From: Cinclus cinclus
Taxonomy: Eukaryota > Chordata > Aves > Passeriformes > Cinclidae
Length of the DNA stretch: 64,000 bases
Direction of reading: 5' to 3'
Assembly: GCF_963662255.1 (NCBI RefSeq)
Contig: NC_085046.1
Coordinates: 135,637,392-135,701,391, forward strand
Shown here: piece by piece, positions 22,832-35,499 of the stretch
Layout: each line of letters starts with the position of its first letter
How positions within the stretch are numbered: the first letter of the stretch is position 1
Notes under the pieces: model-generated
What the model was told of the DNA's origin: nothing
Seen by the model: only the letters and a program-made list of their open reading frames with translations
The model's database searches: none
Position numbers and translations under genes: made by a program

Positions 22832-23885
22832 TTATGGTGGGCTTGACCTTGCCTGGACACCAGGTACCCACATGTGCTCTATCCCTTCTTCTCAGCTGGA
22901 CAGGGGGAGAAAAATAGAATGGAAGGTTTATGGATGAAGACAGGACAGGGACATCGCCCTCACAATTACCATCATGGGCAAGACAGACTCAAGGAATTCA
23001 AATTAATCTACTGACAATAAAATTAAAGTAAGGTAATGGGAAATAAAATAAATGTATAATGTATATTTCTCCCCACCCGTCCCATCTTTCTCGCATCCTC
23101 TTCACACTCAATTTTCTATATCTCTACCCCCCATAGTGGCACATGGGAACAGGAAAATGTGGGTTGTGCTCTCATTTTGTTTCTGCTGGTCCAGCCTTCT
23201 GAGGGGGAAGACTCCTCATACTCTTTCCCTGTTCCATTGTGGGATTCATTCCATAAGAGAGAGTTCTCCATGAACTTCTCCAGTGTGAATCCTTCATGTG
23301 TGCTTCAGTTCCTCACATAAAGCTAAACTGCAGCTCTTCAGCAACAGAGTGCTCCAATGTGGACCCTTCCATGGTTCCACAAGTCCTGCCAGCACTCTGT
23401 TCCAGCACAAGCTTCCCATGTTTTCACAGGACTCTTTTAGTACATCCACATTTTTCAGTGGGGGCCTCTCCAGGGTCTGCAGATGGGTCTCTGAACACCT
23501 GTGAGCCTTCATGGACTGCAGGGGCACAGCTGATTCACCATGGTCTTCACCACAGTCTGCAAAGGAATCTCTTCTCTGGTGCCTATAACACCTTCTACCC
23601 CTCCATTCTCACTGACCTTGGAATCTGCAGAGCTGCTTCTGTCACATAGTCTACCTCCTCTCTTCAGCTGTGCTTGCTGTTGCACAGGTTCTTTTCTGCC
23701 TCTTAAATAAAATCATGCCAGAGGTTCAGCCATCCTCACTGATGGGCTCCTCCTTGGCCTGCAGGGAATCCATCTCAGAGTCAGCTGCCACTGGCTCTGT
23801 CAGACACAGGGGAAGCTTCCAGCAGCTTCTCCCTGGAGCTACCCCTGTATCCGTCCAATTACCAAAAATTGACCATGAAATATCA
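22832..23885 (-). mobile_element. Old LTR of about 1 kb, avian ERV, minus sense
   Basis: The whole segment matches my recollection of a long LTR common in bird genomes. In its sense (minus), it begins near 23885 with a GGTAAT-like start and GAAGCTGCTGGAAGCTTCCCC, has repeated tracts about every 40-60 bp that include TGGAGCA, and ends near 22832 with GTGTCCAGGCAAGGTCAAGCCC. The repeated central units give the short frames on both strands around 23294-23649, which are not genes. The terminal dinucleotides have decayed, so the ends are approximate and no target duplication was found. Its GC content is well above the flanks. Confidence 0.7.
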
Positions 23886-26800
23886 CCACAGCCATATGCA
23901 CAGAATAGCTGATACTTTTCATCACACTGAAGGTATGAAAGTCGGATTTTTCTCTACTCTTGCTGAGCTGAAACGACTGCTTTGCATTGTTTTATTCCAT
24001 TTACCTGAAGAATGCAAGGCAGAAGGATGAGTACCTCATGCAAAAAAAATCAGGCAAATATAAAGTAGGTTTAAAAGGAGCATAAGAGACTAATGATTTT
24101 TTCAGAAAGGTATAACAAGGAGCAATGACAGAAATGCAGAAAGAAACAAAGAAAGAAATAAAGCCGTGCCTGGAAATACTGTTCAACTATGTGTCTAACA
24201 AAGAGAATATTGGGTAGCCAATCACTCAGCCAAATTAAAATTGGACTGGTCAAAATGCTTGACAACATAAAGCATCCAACAGTTCTTCATTGGTGGGTAA
24301 GGGAGTAAATGGCCTACCAAAATTTAATGTTATTTTTCCTCATCACTGTTTTACAGTGAAGAGTGATCTCCTATCAAAGCTGTCACCAGTGTCATTAGCA
24401 CATTGAAATTTTAACCAAACATTCATGCTAGATAAAGAAAATTATTTTAATTTACAATAAATAATTCAGATAACTATGTATATAAATGAATCAATGCTAG
24501 TTTTTTGTATAATAATATTTTCTAGATGAGAAAACTTTTAATTAAAAAAAAGATTAGAAGCTGAACATAACAGTACATTTTAATGTATTTCATTGTCAAA
24601 ATATGATTGCATTACTCACATTAAATGAAAATCAAATACATAGAGGAATTACAAAGCATAATGAAATCTGTTCTATATTTTAGAGGAAGACAAATTATTC
24701 AATCTAAGCTCCATATCTGGGGTTTTTTCTTCTATGTGTATGTAAAGAAAAGTTGTAGTTTTCTTTTCTTCTAAATTCAGAGAGATAAATACAGAATAGG
24801 ATAAGGATGTACAGAGACTGTAGTACACCTGTTAAACTTTCTAGCTGTGGGGAAGGGAAGAAAGGAAAAACAAAGTTGTCTAGTTGGATGAATCCAGCAA
24901 GGAAATAAGAAAGTTTAGCATATCTGAGAAGGAAACATTAAATATTCTTTTAATTTCTCCCCATTTGAGGATGTTCCTGGACTAAAGCTTGATTGCAAGA
25001 CATTAAAGCCCAGGAAAAGGCTTATTTTTATCAGACACATTTTTGGATAGATCATCTGAGTTATGCTATGGTGTTTTATTTCCTTTATTGAAATTCTTTG
25101 AATTCAGTCTTGCCTTTGAATCCAGCTGAAAAAATTCTCATTACTATTTCTCTGTTAGTTGGCCAAAACACATGAAAATAATGCATAGAAAGAAATTTCA
25201 GAGGATCAGAAATCAAAGGACACTTTCCAAAATCCTTTGCTCTTATTTCTGCTGACTTTCCAGCTACCATTCTACACATAATTAGGAAAGAAATTATAGG
25301 TTGCCATGATACTGGAACAGAAGTTATAAGCTCAAAATTGCTGTGGGAAGAGACATCACTGTATACTTGACTATAGAACTACATCTTTCTATATTGAGGT
25401 GAGACTATTAAAAATTTAAAAAAAGGACAATATTCAGTGATGAAGAAGGGTAATATCCACCTATACGACACTGACAAGTACTTGACAAGTGGATAGAGTT
25501 AGGCATTCAAAAATTTAGTGAACAGCACTGAGGAAAGGTTTTTTGTAATTCAGTTTGCTGTGTAACTCAAATTTAGAGAAGACAGAATATCACAGTTAAG
25601 CTACATTCACACGGTATGAAATATAGAGTGTTCTCCAGTCCTTTATTGCAATGCTGAGACCTTTTCTACTTGTGATACTGTAAAGCACTGGAGAGAGGCA
25701 GCAGGAGAGATCAAGAGCAACACTGTGAAAGGGATAAGAAACAGTTTAATAAGTACCTGAAAACTGTCTCTAGAGTATTTTTTTGGTCTGATTAGTAAAC
25801 TTCTTAATAAGAAACAGAAGAAAATCACTATATAATTTGTTTAGTTAAGACAGAAGCAATTTCACCACAATCCTATGACATGCTGTTGAATAATTGAGTT
25901 ATTTCATTTTGCAGACAAAAGCAAAAGAAAATCCTATTACTAGGAGTTAGAGAATTCTGACTTGATATAAGCTTCAGATTTTCAGCACTGTGTTAATCAA
26001 GAATAGCTAAACCAAAAGTTAGGTTGCAACCCCCCAAGCAAGCCAAAAACCTTAGTATAATCCACAATTCATCTTATTGTTGAAATGACCAAAAAAGACT
26101 ATACAGCAGAGTTAATATAACAGCTCAGTAAGAAGACCAGTATGGTTCTTCTGACCTTAAAATGCCTGAGGCAACAACAACCCCCATGCACAGTGACCTA
26201 ATCACTTCTAATCACTAGTGCCTAATCTGTTCTCTCTGAATTTAGTACTTAACTTCCAACCCCTTTCATATGCTGATTTACAAATGCAAATCTCTCAGTC
26301 TGTAATTGTATTTTTAACAGGTCTGCCAGATGTTGTGATAACTCAATGGACTAAATTAGGTAAACTTTATGTTTTTACACTGAATACCTTTCTTGGTTAT
26401 ATATGCAAATATTTTCTTAACAAAAAATAAATTATGAAATAATGAGTACTTTAAAGAACAGAGGACATACAACATCTTTGGAGATGAAAAAGTGTGGTAA
26501 TTACTTCTAGAGAAAATAAAAAAAAAATATCAATTTAAACTTCATTTCTCCCTTTTATTTGAATACAATGTTCATATTTAAGCCCTAAGGAAGTTACAGT
26601 GCACATAACCCAAGTTCTTTTCATATCAAAGCCAAGCATGGGGAAGGGGAATTCTAGGATGAAGACATACAGATAATGCATTACTATTATGTGCACGTTT
26701 CCAAAGATGGTGATATTTATTAACTTTTTTAATTACTGTGTGTTAAGGTAGCCATTTTAGAATGTTTTAACATCTTAAGAGTAACTACTGAGAAGAAATG

Positions 26801-29800
26801 CAATTTCAGCCAAAACATACAATTAACTAATCCATTAACTCCCTGGCTGATAAGACTGGTTCACCTAAATCACTCAAAGTCATAACTACTTGTACACGCA
26901 CCTCAGTTGAGCTTAGCCTGACTGGGCTCTAGACTGGCAAAATAGAACAAGCTCTGATCCAAATGCCCAGTAGCCTTCTGAGCATGGTGCTGTGTCTAGG
27001 TTAACACTCCCTTCTGAGAATTCCATTTCAGTTTTCTATCAACCGTGATGAAAATAACTGACCTGACAACTGAGACATGCTCTTCAACACATATCCGTCA
27101 TGTCTCTGGCATTTTCTAATTATTTTCTTGTTATGTCTCTGTTCCTCTTCTTCTTGCTCTTTTCTCAAACCCCTACCCTTACTTAACGTCCAGGATTAAA
27201 AATGTTACTTTTTTAACCACGTGAAGTTTACAGTGACCATACTGATGATACTACCCTCTCTTAACCAAAGCATTCCTCAAAGTAATTCCTTAATTGCTGA
27301 GGTTTCAGGACAAACCATTACATGTAACTGTCATTCAAGTGGATAAAATTTTTGCTTGGAGTTTCATTCTTTTTTAACTGTTTTGAAAGATACTGTGTGT
27401 ACTACTTCAACTCTTATAAATAGAAAAAGAACTACCTAAACAAAATATTAACAAGAGCCTATTCAAAATGAGGCAGATATTCCTGTGGTATTTTTAAAAC
27501 AAAAAGTAAAACTTAAGCCATGTAACTCAGATTAGTCTTTATGAAGATATGCACAATGTCTTACAAAACTGCTGCTGTTCTGACGACTGTTTCCCAGTAA
27601 GAAAATCTCCTAAGAACTGAAGACTTCCACAGGAATTTTTTTTAAAAAATAAATCCCCTAACCAACAAAGCAACCAACCAGCAAAACCATAAGCAGGCAG
27701 CTGCTGGAATATCTAATTTTATAAAGATCCAATGTACGGTCCACTATAGAAATATCTGGACATACACTTCAGCGTCAGACTAGAAGAGATATGCTAGCCT
27801 TGTGGTGCAATCCCATCTCACTGCTGGACAATGGGTAGAACTTTATTCCATGCTGAGTCAAAGGGAAGCGAACAGTGAACATAAGAGCACAGTGAAGCAG
27901 TCCAAGATGAAAAGAAGAGATGGCACGGATAAAAGGGGAAGAAATGAAACAATTTGGAGCAGAAGAATAAAACAGGATAGCGATTAAAACCAGAATGGAG
28001 ACACACTGAGTCTTTGTTGTGAATAGTGAGGGAGGAGAGTTGTTACTGGGGGGCAGAATAGACAGTACTGGATGGCAAAATATCTTTTACAGTATATTCA
28101 GGACAAAAGCACTGTTAGAAGAGTAGAAGAGTAACACAATGGATTCCCACTGAGTGTGGACAGAGACACTTAATAGCCCAGATGAAGCATGGTAAAAGTC
28201 AGTAGGGACGGGAATAGCCATCAACCCTCAAAAAAATATATTCAAGGACAAAATGGCTTTAAGTTTCAGAACAGTAGAGAGCTGTGTAAGACTGCAAAAC
28301 TTGATATCTTGAAGAAAGTTAAAACAAGGCTTTACAAAGAAAGACCATGATCTTCAGCTTTGTCAAATTTAAAATTCGGGTGGCTTACTAAAATGTATCA
28401 ACTGTTTGTCGTTTGATACTTGAGAGTTGAAAGTTTTGTGTGCATGCAAACCAAATTCCTAATTAAGCAATTTCTTCCAAAAGATTAGATCACAGTTTTC
28501 TCAGAACTTTTTTTTTTCTTATTTTTTTGATTCATCCTCTACCTCAGAAGAACTGAATCTTACTTTGTAGCTGGGAAATTCTTAATGAGGAAATATATAT
28601 TAAACGAGGTTTGAAATGATTGTACAATATGCTATTAATGTGCATTACTTATCTTCTTTTTCATTGTCTTTCTTCTACATGGGTTCTAAATACTATGAAA
28701 AAACTACTCCTTAGCCACATATTTTTGTTGTTAAAAAGTATCATTCTTGACCACTCCAGTCAACCTGCAAGTGTTTATTAATTCCCTTTACAGAAATAAC
28801 TAATTTGCAACTATTTAAGTATTCACAGTATGACAAAAATAAAGAAACATACAATAGTATATATTTCTTAACTTGTACCCAGTTGTTTATTCCTTTCACA
28901 CAATAAGAAAAATGGCAGTAGAATATTACCACATGAGTAAGGGCCATTGCACTTTGTCTTTGTAGTAACAAGGTCCATGGACTAGTAGGATTGTGAATCT
29001 CTTGGTTTTCATTCCAGGAAGATGTTTCTTTTATTTCAGAGTGAGGCATGCACTGTGATAGCAGAGTCTCATTAACCACAGTTAGCCACAGTACCTTTTC
29101 CTCAGTGTTTCCTCTTGATTAGGAATGCTCACTTAAGCAGTGGTCAATTTATTGTGTGGCTTTTACTGATCCATTCTCAGCATACGCTGTATAAAGGGTC
29201 TATTTCTAAATTAATAGACAGGGATACATGTTTTAAATACCACTTCAAAATGCTTCCAGAAATGTCTTTGGCCTTTATCAACAAGTGCTGTTCCAGATGA
29301 TATTTGGGGACTTTATACTCCAGGGCTTGGTCCTCTCAGTCAGGATGAGTGACAGATGTCTGGCTGAAGCAGGGTGAGAGTTTAGCTAAATGACTGCAAG
29401 GCTTCTGCCCTCAAATTCAGTGAATGACCCAAAGCCCACTTTATTTCATAGTAAACACCATCATATCTATCTAGGGATTTTGGGCTCCTACATGCTACAC
29501 GCCGGAGCACCATGTACTTTGCCTTTATTCCAGTGCTGTACATCACCCACTCTCAAGATGTTGTGAATATTTTCCAGGCCAAATGTATGCCCTTTGAAGA
29601 TTTCTGGGCTAGACTCCAGGAACAGTAGAGGGGAAAAAAAAATTAAAACAAAAAAAAAAGCAAAGCTTACTGTGATATTCTCTGAATTTATATAAACACT
29701 TATAGACTTCAAATTCACGTGATAATACATGTCTAAGACATGTGACTAAGACATGTCTATAATCAATGATGGATAATAAACAATTTCCTCCAGCCCAAAC

Positions 29801-32659
29801 AGAGAAAACTGAAGTAAAATGGTGAATGTGGAAATAAGCAAAATTTGAAGGAAAGAAACAGATGTTCCTCTTTATGAGAAAATTCAGAAAGAAGTTAATA
29901 ACATGTACATTTCAGTTTCATTAGAATCAATTTAACTTATGCATATGCTAAAATGAGATTTATAAAGATGCATCTATAGATTGATTCAGACTGTGTGAGT
30001 TCAGGCATCATCATTACAGGTGACATTAAAGAGATGCATCTTATCTATAAAATACCCCAACAGCTAAAAACCTTGTGTGTATTTAGTAAGTGTTGCATAT
30101 TTAGTTCCAGAAAAATAAATCAATAATATATATCATTGGGAGGCAAAATGAAGCAAAAAAGTAGCCTAGTTATTTAGTGTAGCTGACAATTAAACTGTTT
30201 TTTTAACACCAGTATATATTTGTTTGCATGTATATATATTTAGTATTTCTAAAATCAACTCACTAGCTAATACTTCATGATATTAATACAATTATTTTTG
30301 TAAAGTACAATGCAAATTTTTCCCTCCTCTGTATATTTCTTGATTGCACTCTTTTAAATAACTTTTTACTTTTCTCTTTCAACATTCATTACAAATATTT
30401 CCAAAATATTTGCTTAATACATAAGTTATTCAGTTTTGAAAATATGACCTTGTTTGTTTACCCTGACATTTACAAATCAAAATATAAAAGACAAATGCAA
30501 ACAAGAAAGCAATTAATCAGTACCCCACAGCTAAAAATAACAAAAATTATATTATATTTTATTATCTTAAAATCTCAACATTTTATCAGGAAGAGCTGAT
30601 TAATTGCTTTTAACCCTTCATAATAATAATTTCAATGTTTGTCTTAAAACTACTTTTATTATTGTAAAATTAATTTGACACATCAAATTAATACAAGAGA
30701 CTTGACAAAGGTTTTGTTATGACTGAGGGAAACATTAAACACAAATGGAAATTACACAGTTATAAACAGCTAGTTCTGTATTTCACATGAAAATTGCATA
30801 ATCTAGTAGTTGATTCTACCCTTTCAATAATGCTTGAAGAAGCAGAATTAGAAATAAGTTCTTATTTCCCAGTCCAGCATCTTGCTGATCCATAGGCTCA
30901 GAAGCCCTTCCTTAAGGCCAAATAATGATATTGTTTCTGTTGTAATATGTTCAATCACTTCTGAATTATTCTAGTGAATCTAGGAGGGGAGTTTGCTCCT
31001 AAAGTTAAATTAAAATCCTAATTCACTTTGGGTCAAAGTACACATAACTGTCATTCATTTCATACAAAAAATAAACACCTGCATTTGGAATACTTTTGTG
31101 TGTGTTATGGCATGCCAGTTTCATCTGTTGGTTTGTTTGTACTCATTTTAATAGTAGGTTTGCCTAGATGCTGCATTATTTTTCAGCCAGAGTGGAGATT
31201 AGCACCAGATGTTTTTTTTAATACTTGTGTCAAGCTGGGGAAGAGGAAGAAACAAAACAAAACAAACACCACCAGCAAAAACAAAAACAAAAAAAAACCA
31301 AAACAAACATTTTATTGGAAAGTGTTAATATATGTGTGCTTTCCCATTTCAGAAGCAGAAGACCATCTGATGACAACTGACATGCACCACTGGTGTAAGA
31401 ATAGAGGTATGACTACCTGAAGATTGTGAGAGACATCTGGAATCTTTGCATAATCACAGGAAATGTACCACAGCTTCACTGATGCTCTGCTATAATATCA
31501 ATTTCCAAATACTTCACTTACACATTAATCTTCTCTCATTGAGTTGAAGACAAAAAAATCATTGTGCACATATCTGATCACTAGCAAATACAGAGCTTCA
31601 TTTTTGAAAATTCGTTATTCTTAAATTTGCAGTCAGTAACATTCTATGTATACAAAAAGAGGTAGAAAATACTTTCGAGAACATAAAAATACAGAGAAAT
31701 GGACCAATAGTTTTGGAAAACTTCTGTGAAGGAGTTAAGATAAATAGTGCCCAAGACTTAAACCCAAAATTCCATACCATAATATGTCAAATACTTGGGA
31801 TAAATAAAATCAGCCCACATTGCTAATGTGAAGCTTTTTTTTATATGATCTATTTAAAAGATTATTACAGATTTTACTACTTAATTTTGCCTTGAGGTAG
31901 ACAACATATAGCTAGTAAGGGTAGGACACAATATTATTTGATTTTTATGTGATTCTCATAGTGAGAAACAAATATGCCCTCTGCACTTTTTTCATTATTA
32001 TCTTTTTCATTCCACAGAATTGTGTCATAATGTAGTAATTCATATCATCCTAATTACATTTTTTTTTTTCATTGGCATTTTACAGATGTATTTCCAAAGC
32101 TATGACAGTACAATGGGACTCATTATCTAGCTTCAGAAATTGTGCATAATTCACATAATTGTTCTCAGGACACTCTACCCATTAAGAAAAAAAAAGTCCT
32201 TTGAAGAATTGAGTAGTAAGTTGCTTGAAGAGAGAAAAGCTGAACTTAGACTCTCAAAGTATAAGCAGAAGAAAGTTGGCTTTATCTTGTAAGAAACTCA
32301 TAATATTTTAAAAAAAGGTCTCATTTTACCCTTCAGATGACATGACATCAGAGGTGTTGAGTTTCACATGAAGAGAAATAGTATCTGCTTTTATTTTTCT
32401 TCGTCTGATGAACACCCTGACAGGCACTTTCTCCTACTTTCTGTGTAATGACAATGTATTTTCATCTCCTATATCTTAATTTACCTCACATATTCCACCT
32501 GAATTCACTAAACCAGAATATGTCTATGCATTTCAAATACATAGAGTTACACCAGAGGAAAATCTTTGGAAAGTACAGCCCCTGTCGTTCAGCCTGTTAA
32601 GGCTATTTCTACATTACTAAATTAAATAGCACTACAAAACACCCCTCAGTACCACTTAA
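23886..32659. other. AT-rich unique DNA, no gene seen
   Basis: Nearly 9 kb without a recognisable gene, LINE or LTR. The sequence contains A-rich tracts (for example 29636-29660 and 31248-31310) and a p53-family-like half-site cluster at 29725-29758. The longest frames (28741-29079 minus, 31028-31420 plus) run through low-complexity DNA or show no domain. Confidence 0.55.
29725..29758. promoter_or_regulatory. Three p53-family-like half-sites in tandem (candidate)
   Basis: ATACATGTCT, AGACATGTGA and AGACATGTCT follow one another with spacers of 1 and 3 nt. The third fits the RRRCWWGYYY half-site perfectly, the first at 9 of 10 positions and the second at 8 of 10. No promoter or gene is visible nearby, so function is unsupported. 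Confidence 0.3.
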
Positions 32660-32664
32660 TTTAC

Positions 32665-33424
32665 TGTCTTGGTTTGGAAAGACAGGTGAGCTACGGAAGA
32701 GCAGGACCTTCCCTTGAAATGGAGCTAATAAATCCTCCCTCTGAATTAGAATAATTTTCAAATTAATGGGTTCTCAGGCAAATATATGGGAATAGGAATA
32801 ACAGTTCTCTACTAGTATATCTAACAAGACAAACAAAGCAACAACAGCTGTGAAATTAACACCAAACAGAACAGGACCCCAGCAGCAGTTCTTCTGGCTG
32901 TGGAGACCTTTCCCCTTTGCTGCAGTTCCCATCCCATTGGCAGTCAGTGCCAGCTCTCTGTGGACAGGGACAGATGCTGTGATCCCGCGGGGCTGCGGGA
33001 GCGCTGGGGGTGATGGAGGCTGTGTCCCAATTGGAAGGGTGGAGAAAAGGCTCTGTTCACAAAATCCTTGTCTCTGACAGGATACTTGGAGATGGCAGGC
33101 TGAGCAGGAGAGCGTCCTAGCAGGGGTGCGAGGTCCAACACCAGAAGAGGCAGCTCTCGGCGTTGGGATGGCAGGTGAAGTTTTCCAGCAGCCGTCCTCC
33201 TCCGAGAGCCAAGAAGAGTGAGAGAGAGAGTGAGCAAGTGTCCCCAACTCTCCTTTACCTGCCCCTTGATCTCGTGGTGTCCCCCCTTGCCCCCACCCTG
33301 CAAGAGAAACTCCAGAAAAGATCAGGGAGCCTCCCCCTGTCACTAGCCATCAGTACTTCTGACCATGTCAATGGGAAAAAAATTCACAGATGGCGAGGAG
33401 AAGATAAAAAGCCAACCCCCAACA
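32665..33424 (-). mobile_element. Solo LTR related to the provirus LTR
   Basis: The 760-bp element runs TG...CA and is flanked by perfect 5-bp repeats TTTAC (32660-32664 and 33425-33429). It aligns in blocks with the LTR at 9661-10363, in the same orientation: both plus-strand left ends read TGTCTTGGTTTG, both have ATAGGAATAACAGTTCT followed by CTAGTATATCTAACA, and both have a GC-rich middle. There is no internal retroviral sequence, so it arose by recombination between the two LTRs of a provirus. The 189-codon minus-strand frame inside it is not a gene. Divergence from the provirus LTR, including length, suggests a different subfamily or age. Confidence 0.92.
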
Positions 33425-33429
33425 TTTAC

Positions 33430-34339
33430 ATATACAGTCTTGTCCTAAGTTTTGCTTCAAACGTCAGGGCGTACTCCTCAAATAAAGGTCACAATTAAAT
33501 TTCTTAGAAATACTTGAGTCTTCAAACTTGCTATCAGAATGTAATGTAATGACTTCCTTTTTGCTCAGTAATGGTGAAAGCTTCTGAATACATAACAGCA
33601 TGCGTACTCAACCTGTTGGCAGGACCACTCTAACAGTCCCCTGTCCATGCAGCAATGAAGAGATCTTCACCCTAAAATCAAGAGAAACTCAGGACTGATC
33701 CTAGAAAATTTTCGTACTTTCAGGAGCTTCATCACATTATAACAACCAAAGTATTAAATGTAGAAAATTATGCACAAGTACCAAGAATGGCATGCACAAT
33801 GGAAAAATAATGCATGTTTAGATAAAAGGAATGCTTAGATGATAAGTTAGTTGACCTAAGAAAATATTTAATTTGCAAGTGTGATTTACCATTTTGTTCC
33901 TTAACAGATAGCTAAGGGAGAAACCTATGGATGGTCAAAATAGACTTGGGGGCCTTATGACAACTGATTCAGGGATTGGGAGCACAAGTGTTTTACTCTA
34001 TCATTTTATTTGCAGAGAATGGGAAGGAAAGAAACAAGAAGACACAGCTTATCTGGCTATGTGACTGCTATCATTGGTAGAATTTTGGGATTTTTGATCC
34101 TAGCTCAGTTTACATGACACTAGGTCTGTGGTTAATACAGAGGGTGCACTGTTCTCAAAGGGGGAAAAAGATTTTTAGTTCAAGAGTTAGCAAGAATCAT
34201 TGAAAGAGCTTTAAACTACACTGCAATGGGGAAAGGGAAAAAGTAGCAGCTACTGCAGCTGCTGAAAAACACTTGAAAGACAAATGCAGCTGTTGGTCAC
34301 AGCCAGCATAGGTACATGAGGGGAATCTCCTGCTTAACT
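33430..34339. other. Unique DNA between solo LTR and CR1, no gene seen
   Basis: No domain-bearing frame or repeat was recognised. A short stretch near 34200-34310 is richer in GC with CTGCAG words, without clear identity. Confidence 0.5.
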
Positions 34340-35158
34340 ACATAATTTTCTGTAATGACAAGCACGCTCATCTAATTGACCAAACTAAGCCAGTAGATGT
34401 GGGATATTTTTGACTTTTGACATTGCCTCCCACATTATACTTCTAGACAAAATGACTAGCACAGAGCTAGACAAATCCTTAAAATTTTGGGTGAACACTG
34501 TCTGACATGATAGGCAAAAAGTGTTACAGTTGATGAAGTTACATCAGTCTCATGACCACTCCCTAATGACCAATCCCTAACTCCTCAAAGCTCAATTTTA
34601 GGTCAAGTGCCCATCAATGTTATTATAAATTATTTTCACACAGAACTTGAATGTACATTAAGTTTGCCACTAATACCAAACTAGAAGGAGCTGTGGAATT
34701 TCTCAACGGGAGAGTCCTTACAGAAAGATCTGGATAAAGTGGAGAGCTATACAATCACCAACAGTGTGAAATTTAATGAAAGCAAATGCCAGATTCTCTG
34801 CCTGTGATGGGGTTATCCTGGTTATATGTACAAACTGAGGAATATGAGGTTTCAGGACAGCCTAACAGAAAGGGATCTGGTGTTTTGAGTTGATGACAAG
34901 TTGAATATGAGTGACGTCCTGGCAGCCAGGAGGGCCAACGGTGTTCTAGGGGACATCAGGCACAGCGTCTCCAGCTGGACAAGGGAGGGAATTGTCCCTT
35001 CCTTCTCTGCACTGGGGCGGCCTTACCTTAAGTCTTGTGCACATTTTGGGAGCCATAATATAAGAATGACACCAAAGTATAACAGCATGTCTATGGGAGG
35101 GTGACCAAGACTGTGAAAGGCTTTGAGGATGAGATTTATGAGGAGCATTTGAAGTCAC
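34340..35158 (+). mobile_element. CR1 LINE fragment, ORF2 part, 3' end lost
   Basis: The sequence follows the CR1 ORF2 order: CCAGTAGATGTGGGATATTT and CATTGCCTCCCACATTATAC (reverse-transcriptase region), then the AGTTTGCCACTAATACCAAA stretch, then frames resembling the C-terminal ORF2 (the 34901-35104 frame contains ALGRPYLKSCAHF, like the CR1 SALVRPHLEYC stretch). Many frameshifts and stops show it is old. At 35158 it is cut by an LTR fragment and its 3' tail is not seen beyond. Confidence 0.85.
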
Positions 35159-35310
35159 TGTCCTGGTTCCAGCCAGGACTGTATTAATTTTTAGAGTAGC
35201 AGGTGGGAACACAGCTGGGACCCAGAGATTATTCTGTACCACTTCAGGTCATTGATGGGGTGGTGTTAGGGCAAGTTATGGAGGAAGGGAGTCTCTCTGG
35301 GAAAGGGTCC
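35159..35310 (+). mobile_element. LTR fragment (start of LTR) inserted in CR1
   Basis: It starts TGTCCTGGTTCCAGCCAGGA, close to the start of a bird LTR family that I recall (TGTCCTGGTTTC...GTTAATTTT). About 150 bp of U3-like sequence follows and then runs into the microsatellite. The usual LTR end was not found afterwards, so the middle and end are deleted or replaced by the repeat expansion. Confidence 0.6.
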
Positions 35311-35499
35311 TTTCCTTTCCTTCCTTCCTTCCTTCCTTCCTTCCTTCCTTCCTTCCTTCCTTCCTTCCTTCCTTCCTTCCTTCCTTCCTTCCTCTGTTCT
35401 TTCTCTCTTTCTCTTTCTCTTTCTCTTTCTCTTTCTCTTTCTCTTTCTCTTTCTCTTTCTCTTTCTCTTTCTCTTTCTCTTTCTCTTTCTCTCTTTCTC
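35311..35499 (+). repeat. Compound microsatellite (CTTC)n then (TTTCTC)n
   Basis: About 20 CTTC units (35311-35392) are followed by about 16 CTCTTT hexamers (35401-35499), giving nearly 190 bp of pure pyrimidine on the plus strand. Bird LTRs of the adjacent family carry short CT-rich tracts, which may have seeded it. All frames across it, such as the Ser/Leu or Arg/Glu repeats, are artefacts. The tract can form triplex-type structure. Confidence 0.97.

Noticed and set aside
23296..23649. 117-codon frame and overlapping ones
   Set aside because: They lie within the old LTR, whose internal repeats create frames on both strands.
32774..33343. 189-codon minus-strand frame
   Set aside because: It lies entirely inside the solo LTR, with overlapping frames on both strands; GC-rich LTR sequence gives long chance frames.
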